A stretch of 64,000 bases of DNA, from contig JAIRVZ010000044.1 of NCBI GenBank assembly GCA_031253625.1, positions 38,819 to 102,818 of the forward strand. The letters run 5' to 3'. The stretch comes from Dysgonamonadaceae bacterium. GTDB taxonomy: Bacteria; Bacteroidota; Bacteroidia; Bacteroidales; Azobacteroidaceae. A program made the position numbers and the translations under genes. Within the stretch, counting starts at the first letter, position 1. Every line of letters begins with the position of its first letter. The notes beneath the pieces were generated by a model. The model was given only the letters and a program-made list of their open reading frames with translations. It was not told where the DNA came from and searched no databases. Below, piece by piece: positions 59,545 through 64,000 of this stretch.

Positions 59545-60936
59545 ATGAAACGAATATTTTTATTAACAGTAAGTCTGTTGCTTGCAGTATCGTCTTTTTC
59601 TCAAGATATCGAAGGGTCTTGGAACGGTGTGTTGAATGTTGGAGCTAAACTTCCGCTTGTGATTAACATCAGTGAAAATGAAGGTATTTTTTCGGCTACA
59701 ATGGATAGTCCCGCTCAAGGAGCCAAAGGCATTCCGGTAACTACAGTTAGTTTCGAAAATGCAAAGTTAACTTTCTCCATAACTAATATAGGAGTACAAT
59801 ACGAAGGAATATGGAGAAACGACTCTATAATTGGTACATTCAAGCAAAACGGCATGACTTTTCCGTTAAATTTATCGCGAACGCAAGCTACGGAAGAAAG
59901 TTTAACTCCGACGGTAAGGCCGCAAGACCCTAAACCTCCATATCTCTATAACTCCGAAAACATTCGATTTGAAAATAAAGAGGCCGGAATTACTCTTGCC
60001 GGAACGTTCACGTTTCCAAAAGAAGGCAAAAATTTCCCGGTGGCAGTTTTGGTTACCGGCAGCGGACCACAAAACAGAGATGAAGAACTATTCGGGCACA
60101 GACCTTTTTTAGTGTTATCCGACTATCTGACTCGCAACGGTATCGCAGTGTTGCGCTACGACGACCGCGGTGTGGCCGAATCGGGCGGTAATTATCAAAC
60201 AGCTACTCTCGAAGATTTTGCAACAGATGCTGCGGCTGCCGTCAATTTCCTGAAAACACGAAAAGAAATCAACCCGAAAAAGATAGGAATTATTGGACAC
60301 AGTATGGGCGGCACAATTGCATTTATGTTGGCCGGAGAAAAGAATAGCGACTTAGCTTACATTGTATCTTTAGCAGGAATGGCTATATCCGGTGACAGCT
60401 TGCTGCGCATGCAACGTTATTTACTTGCTAATGCGATGGGAATACCGGATGAAGATATTGAGAAAAGCCAAGCATTTATGGATGTGGTACAGAATGTTGT
60501 CAACAAATATCCGGAAGATTTTATCTTGCAAAATATGGATAGCATTATTGCTGAAATCACTCCGGATTCGTTAAAAGGAAATGAGACAGCTAAAACATCA
60601 TTCCAGCAAGTACTCAAGCAGATGATGGCTCCCGAAATAAAATCAATAATGAATTATGACCCTTCTGAAGTTTTACAAAAAATAAAATGTCCGGTGTTGG
60701 CATTAAATGGAGAAAAAGATTTACAAGTCCCTGCCGATGCCAATTTAAACAGAGTGAAAGCATTGGTTAAAAGTCAGGTAACCATCAAAAAATATCCCGG
60801 TCTCAATCATCTTTTTCAACATTGTACCACAGGACTTCCTAATGAATACGGCAGCATTGAAGAAACGATTTCGCCCGAAGTGTTGAGTGATATTGTTACT
60901 TGGATAGTACTCCTAAATCCCCTAAAGGGGACTTGA
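59545..60936 (+). CDS. exported alpha/beta hydrolase
   Basis: I start at the ATG at 59545 (signal peptide MKRIFLLTVSLLLAVSSFSQ). The 463-residue protein has an N-terminal beta domain (DIEGSWNGVLNVGAKLPLVI, DUF3887/lipocalin-like) and from about residue 135 an alpha/beta hydrolase domain: VLVTGSGPQNRDEELFGHRP, LRYDDRGVAESGG, IIGHSMGGTIAFML with the nucleophile Ser (about 253), and VPADANLNR, LNHLFQ with the His. The final residues (LNPLKGT) and the stop codon are encoded by a palindromic repeat at 60912-61001. Confidence 0.88.
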   Translation: MKRIFLLTVSLLLAVSSFSQDIEGSWNGVLNVGAKLPLVINISENEGIFSATMDSPAQGAKGIPVTTVSFENAKLTFSITNIGVQYEGIWRNDSIIGTFKQNGMTFPLNLSRTQATEESLTPTVRPQDPKPPYLYNSENIRFENKEAGITLAGTFTFPKEGKNFPVAVLVTGSGPQNRDEELFGHRPFLVLSDYLTRNGIAVLRYDDRGVAESGGNYQTATLEDFATDAAAAVNFLKTRKEINPKKIGIIGHSMGGTIAFMLAGEKNSDLAYIVSLAGMAISGDSLLRMQRYLLANAMGIPDEDIEKSQAFMDVVQNVVNKYPEDFILQNMDSIIAEITPDSLKGNETAKTSFQQVLKQMMAPEIKSIMNYDPSEVLQKIKCPVLALNGEKDLQVPADANLNRVKALVKSQVTIKKYPGLNHLFQHCTTGLPNEYGSIEETISPEVLSDIVTWIVLLNPLKGT

Positions 60937-61001
60937 GGGCGTATAAAATCGTAGTTATTTTCGGCTTTTTAGAAATTTAAGTCCCCTTTAGGGGATTTAG
61001 G
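60912..61001. repeat. palindromic repeat, CCTAAATCCCCTAAAGGGGACT family
   Basis: CCTAAATCCCCTAAAGGGGACT (60912-60933) and its exact reverse complement (60980-61001) surround 46 bases. The left arm encodes the last residues of the hydrolase before its stop at 60936. Each arm also contains its own small palindrome CCCCTAAAGGGG. Confidence 0.88.
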
Positions 61002-61051
61002 GGTAACTTTTTTATATCTTTGAGGGATAAAATCTTAAACTCTTAAATTAT

Positions 61052-61933
61052 ATGCCAATGAGAACGTTATTTATTTTATCGTGTTGTGTGTTCATTTCAT
61101 TTTCTGCTTACACACAAAAACTCTCCACTTCTTGGGAAGAACTTACAGCTTCCGATTTTGTTTCAGCCGTCAAGCAATCCGAAGGCGTATGCGTGTTGCC
61201 CATGGGAGTTATCGAAAAACATGGTGCTCACTTGCCTTTGGGCACTGATGTTTACACTGCTCGTGAAATCAGCTTTCGAGCTGCAGAAAAAGAATATTGC
61301 ATCGTTTTTCCGTATTATTTCGTGGGACAAATTTATGAGGCGAAACATCAGCCGGGAACCCTTGCATACAGTCCGGAGATGATATACAAATTTCTCGAAG
61401 AAACTTGTGATGAAATTTCCCGAAACGGTATCAAAAAAATCATTCTGAACAATATTCATGGAGGTAACCCATCTTTTTTGGAATATTTTTGTCAATCGCA
61501 ATTGTTTAAGCAGAAAGATTACGCTGTTTATCTGTTCACTCCTTCTATGGATTCCAAAACGCAGGCGAAAATTTCGAGTATGCGAAAAAGTACTACAGGT
61601 GGTCATGGCGACGAGGTAGAAACAAGCACAGTAATGGTAGCAAAACCCGATTTAGTGAAACTCGATCGTGTTACAAACGAATCTGGAGTTGATATGAATC
61701 GCTTACAATTGAACAATGTGTACACCGGGATTTGGTGGTATGCAAAATATCCCAATCATTATGCAGGAGATGCGAAAGATGCTAATGTCGAATTAGGAGA
61801 AGTTGCTATGGAGCAACGTGTTAATCAATTGGCCGAAGTTATCAAAGCCGTGAAAGCCGACAATGTTACGCTGCGTCTACAAGAAGAATTTTTCAAAGAA
61901 AGTTCTTCTCCAATAGACACAAAGGTCAGATAA
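61052..61933 (+). CDS. creatininase family protein, exported
   Basis: The 293-residue product has a signal peptide (MPMRTLFILSCCVFISFSAY) and the creatininase-like motifs LPMGVIEKHGAHLPLGTDVY (about residues 50-69), NNIHGGNPSF (about 132-141) and TGGHGDEVETSTVM (about 181-194). The conserved Glu, His and Asp residues bind the metal pair. Family members hydrolyse creatinine or related cyclic amides, or act in riboflavin or mycofactocin pathways. The periplasmic location and the neighbouring hydrolase do not fix the substrate. Confidence 0.85.
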   Translation: MPMRTLFILSCCVFISFSAYTQKLSTSWEELTASDFVSAVKQSEGVCVLPMGVIEKHGAHLPLGTDVYTAREISFRAAEKEYCIVFPYYFVGQIYEAKHQPGTLAYSPEMIYKFLEETCDEISRNGIKKIILNNIHGGNPSFLEYFCQSQLFKQKDYAVYLFTPSMDSKTQAKISSMRKSTTGGHGDEVETSTVMVAKPDLVKLDRVTNESGVDMNRLQLNNVYTGIWWYAKYPNHYAGDAKDANVELGEVAMEQRVNQLAEVIKAVKADNVTLRLQEEFFKESSSPIDTKVR

Positions 61934-62061
61934 TTTATCATATTGGTCAAGTCGCATCATTCTTTGTGTTTTATTTTTGTTTGACGAAATATTGTGTTTT
62001 CGTTTCATTTTTTCACAATTTTATGTACTGTTCTCTCATTTCCTATTTGGATAACAACCCA

Positions 62062-62601
62062 TTAGTTATTTGCCACTAAAATCTGATCGTAGACATACAG
62101 CTGGTAAGTTTCGATAATCCGGATAAGTTTTTCAGGATATGCTTTATCTACTGCATAACCGGCTTTTTGTAATCCTTCAGCCCAACCCTTGTAATCGGTA
62201 ATATGAAGATCAAACAATTCTCTGTACCAAGGTCGTTGAGTAAGAAATAAGGAATGATCTTCGTATGATTTTTGTATCGATGGGTATTTTCTGTAAAGTT
62301 CTCTATCGTTAGGGTTAACAATAACTTCTCCTTTCCACTCCGGTTTGTTTTTTATTCCGAAATGATTATTACCATAAATGGCTAAGTGGCTTTTCCCTCC
62401 GGCTGACTCTAATATAGCTTGAGCTAAAGTGATACTTGCCGGAATTTTATATTTATACATTTGATAAATTGCCCATTCTTTATAAGTTTCAATATAGTTT
62501 TCGAATTCGGGACTTCGATTTTGTGAAAATCCGGAGAAAGAAATAAATACAAAAACTATCAATATTGTCAACTTTTTTAGATATTCATTTTTATAATACA
62601 T
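62062..62601 (-). CDS. glucosaminidase domain (peptidoglycan hydrolase) protein
   Basis: I prefer the ATG at 62601, which places a lysine-rich start before the hydrophobic signal (LTILIVFVFISFSGFSQ); an ATG at 62643 is also possible and would add 14 residues. The roughly 179-residue exported protein has IPASITLAQAILESAGGKSH with the catalytic Glu (about residue 60) and NNHFGIKNKPEWKGEV, the LYZ2/FlgJ-like glucosaminidase pattern. It cuts the glycan strand, as in cell separation or spore-independent remodelling. The C-terminus has a KLIRIIETYQLYVYDQ helix. Confidence 0.85.
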   Translation of the reverse strand: MYYKNEYLKKLTILIVFVFISFSGFSQNRSPEFENYIETYKEWAIYQMYKYKIPASITLAQAILESAGGKSHLAIYGNNHFGIKNKPEWKGEVIVNPNDRELYRKYPSIQKSYEDHSLFLTQRPWYRELFDLHITDYKGWAEGLQKAGYAVDKAYPEKLIRIIETYQLYVYDQILVANN

Positions 62602-62809
62602 TGTCTTACAGCTATTTAATTTTAAAAAAAGATAATTGTTCATTGCTGATAGTTTTTATATTTTGTAAATCATGGTAAATCGTCCCCAAAAATAAGTATT
62701 TTTTTTATAATAACAATTATTCTAAAAATAAATTTAGATAATTATAATTATTCAGAATAGGTCTTTAATCTTTTCTAAAAATATTTGATTAATTATTAGT
62801 AAATTATGC

Positions 62810-62837
62810 TTGGATTTCCAATATTTTCGTATTTTTG
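62810..62837 (+). promoter_or_regulatory. promoter of the alcohol dehydrogenase gene
   Basis: TTG (62810-62812), 17 bases, then TATTTTTG (62830-62837), 53 bases before the ATG. The rest of the 62644-62890 gap is AT-rich with nothing else evident. Confidence 0.5.
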
Positions 62838-62890
62838 CCTCGTTAAAATGGATTTGGTTTTTTTTCAGGTAAATAATTATAATCAAAAAT

Positions 62891-64000
62891 ATGAATAATT
62901 TTGATTTTTATAGTCCCACAGAATTTGTTTTTGGGAAAAATACGGAAAAGAATGTTGCCAAATTGGTGAAGAAACACGGAGGCAAAAAAGTACTGGTTCA
63001 TTATGGAGGCGGCTCTGTTGTGAAAAGTGGTCTTTTGGCTCAAGTCGAATCCTGTTTGCAAAATGAATTTATCGAATATATATTATTGGGAGGTGCACAA
63101 CCCAATCCGATTGATACATTAGTATATAAAGGTATTGATTTATGCCGGCAAGAAAAGATCGACTTTATTTTGGCTGTAGGTGGAGGAAGCGCCATTGATT
63201 CGGCCAAAGCCATTGCTGCCGGAGTGCCGTATTCCGGCGATTTTTGGAATTTTTTCGAACGCACCGTTACTATCAATCGAGCACTTCCCATTGGAGTTGT
63301 CTTGACAATTCCGGCTGCGGGCAGTGAGGTTTCTAACAGTATGGTTATTACCAAAGTCGACGGTAGCTTGAAACGCGGAACCGGCAACGATTTTATCCGG
63401 CCGGTATTTTCTATCATGAATCCGGTGTTGACTTATACATTACCTTCTTTTCAAACTGCGTGCGGACTTGCTGATATGATGGCACATGTGATGGAGCGAT
63501 ATTTTTCACAAACAACAAATGTCGATATTACAGACAGAGTGTGTGAGGCCGTTTTGCTTTCTATCATCAAAGAGGGACCGATTGCGATCGCAGAACCTGA
63601 AAATTATGCTGCCCGGGCAAATATCATGTGGGCGGGCACAATGGCGCATTCGGGCATTTGCGGAGTCGGGCGAGAGGAAGATTGGTCGAGCCATAACTTG
63701 GAGCACGAATTGAGCGCATTATACGATGTTGCTCACGGAGCAGGCTTGGCAGTTATGTTTCCTGCATGGATGGAATATGTTTATACTTCGGGAGTTGATA
63801 GATTTGTACAATTCGCTACCCGCGTTTGGAGTATTCCCGAAACAGGTGATAAAAAAGAAATCGCACTGAAAGGTATTCAGGCAACAAAAGATTTCTTTGC
63901 CTCGATTGGACTTCCTGTGAATTTTGAACAATTGAATGCCAAAAAAGAAGATATAGATAAATTAGTAGATACTTTGAGAATAAATACCGGGGGGAAACTC
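62891..64000 (+). CDS. iron-containing alcohol dehydrogenase (YqhD/BdhA type), cut at window end
   Basis: The frame is open from the ATG at 62891 to the last base (370 codons), so about 15-20 C-terminal residues are missing compared with the usual length near 385. It begins MNNFDFYSPTEFVFGKNTEK and has the NADP-binding AVGGGSAIDSAKAIAAG (about residues 95-111), LTIPAAGSEVSNSMVI, and the metal ligands in GLADMMAHVMERYF (about 194-207) and ALYDVAHGAG (about 276-285). YqhD/BdhA enzymes reduce aldehydes such as butanal with NADPH. Confidence 0.93.
   Translation, partial: MNNFDFYSPTEFVFGKNTEKNVAKLVKKHGGKKVLVHYGGGSVVKSGLLAQVESCLQNEFIEYILLGGAQPNPIDTLVYKGIDLCRQEKIDFILAVGGGSAIDSAKAIAAGVPYSGDFWNFFERTVTINRALPIGVVLTIPAAGSEVSNSMVITKVDGSLKRGTGNDFIRPVFSIMNPVLTYTLPSFQTACGLADMMAHVMERYFSQTTNVDITDRVCEAVLLSIIKEGPIAIAEPENYAARANIMWAGTMAHSGICGVGREEDWSSHNLEHELSALYDVAHGAGLAVMFPAWMEYVYTSGVDRFVQFATRVWSIPETGDKKEIALKGIQATKDFFASIGLPVNFEQLNAKKEDIDKLVDTLRINTGGKL

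Overview
The window reads as chromosomal DNA from a member of the Bacteroidota, most likely order Bacteroidales. It is AT-rich. Many genes have the Bacteroidota promoter pattern (TTTG or TTG, about 17-20 bases, then TAnnTTTG). The gene content is typical of the group: a TonB-dependent receptor with STN and carboxypeptidase-like domains, DUF4249, DUF4294, DUF4954 and DUF2147 proteins, an N-succinylornithine-type carbamoyltransferase, a GH3/beta-lactamase fusion and meso-diaminopimelate dehydrogenase. The genus cannot be fixed from the sequence alone. No rRNA, prophage, insertion sequence or CRISPR array was seen.

Layout. 1-6.9 kb: end of a DJ-1/PfpI gene, two L,D-transpeptidase-like proteins, YccF, a large nuclease-helicase fusion and an outer-membrane-type protein. 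6.9-13.2 kb (minus): a four-gene TonB receptor operon. 13.3-18.5 kb: a radical SAM gene facing the rpsF-rpsR-rplI operon, then a flavodiiron protein, lgt and ddh. 18.7-25.1 kb: two membrane proteins, tRNA-Ala, ruvC, tRNA-His, a CapA-like protein, folD, ffh and an EamA transporter. 25.2-35 kb: a HigBA module with a visible operator, hflX, a DUF4954 protein, two ORF6N paralogues, class I fumarase, an AlkD-like protein, a MATE pump and plsC. 35-50.4 kb: the GH3/beta-lactamase fusion, rplS, DUF4294, two helix-hairpin-helix genes separated by a small GIY-YIG element, an ECF-type sigma factor, an M3 peptidase, PBP1C and a class II aldolase/FucP-type transporter pair. 50.4-54.1 kb: an accessory island with a structured RNA and a cysteine-repeat peptide maturation cluster. 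54.1-64 kb: rarA coupled to two unknown genes, the carbamoyltransferase, a DUF2089/membrane pair, an alpha/beta hydrolase, a creatininase-like protein, a glucosaminidase and a YqhD/BdhA-type alcohol dehydrogenase cut by the window end.

Three things deserve most attention. First, the island at 50.4-54.1 kb encodes a Tat/lipoprotein-like precursor with about 36 core cysteines in CX3C spacing, a radical SAM/SPASM maturase and two partner proteins. It is preceded by a strongly folded RNA ending in a terminator and is bracketed by inverted copies of one repeat. Second, a GIY-YIG nuclease gene lies inside perfect 64-bp inverted repeats (41389-41833). A gene-less relative of those repeats occurs at 14202-14278, which suggests a nuclease-carrying palindromic element and a non-autonomous derivative. 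Third, several unrelated palindromic repeat families sit on or directly after stop codons. In two genes they supply the last codons of the protein, and a 7-bp repeat supplies part of a signal peptide.
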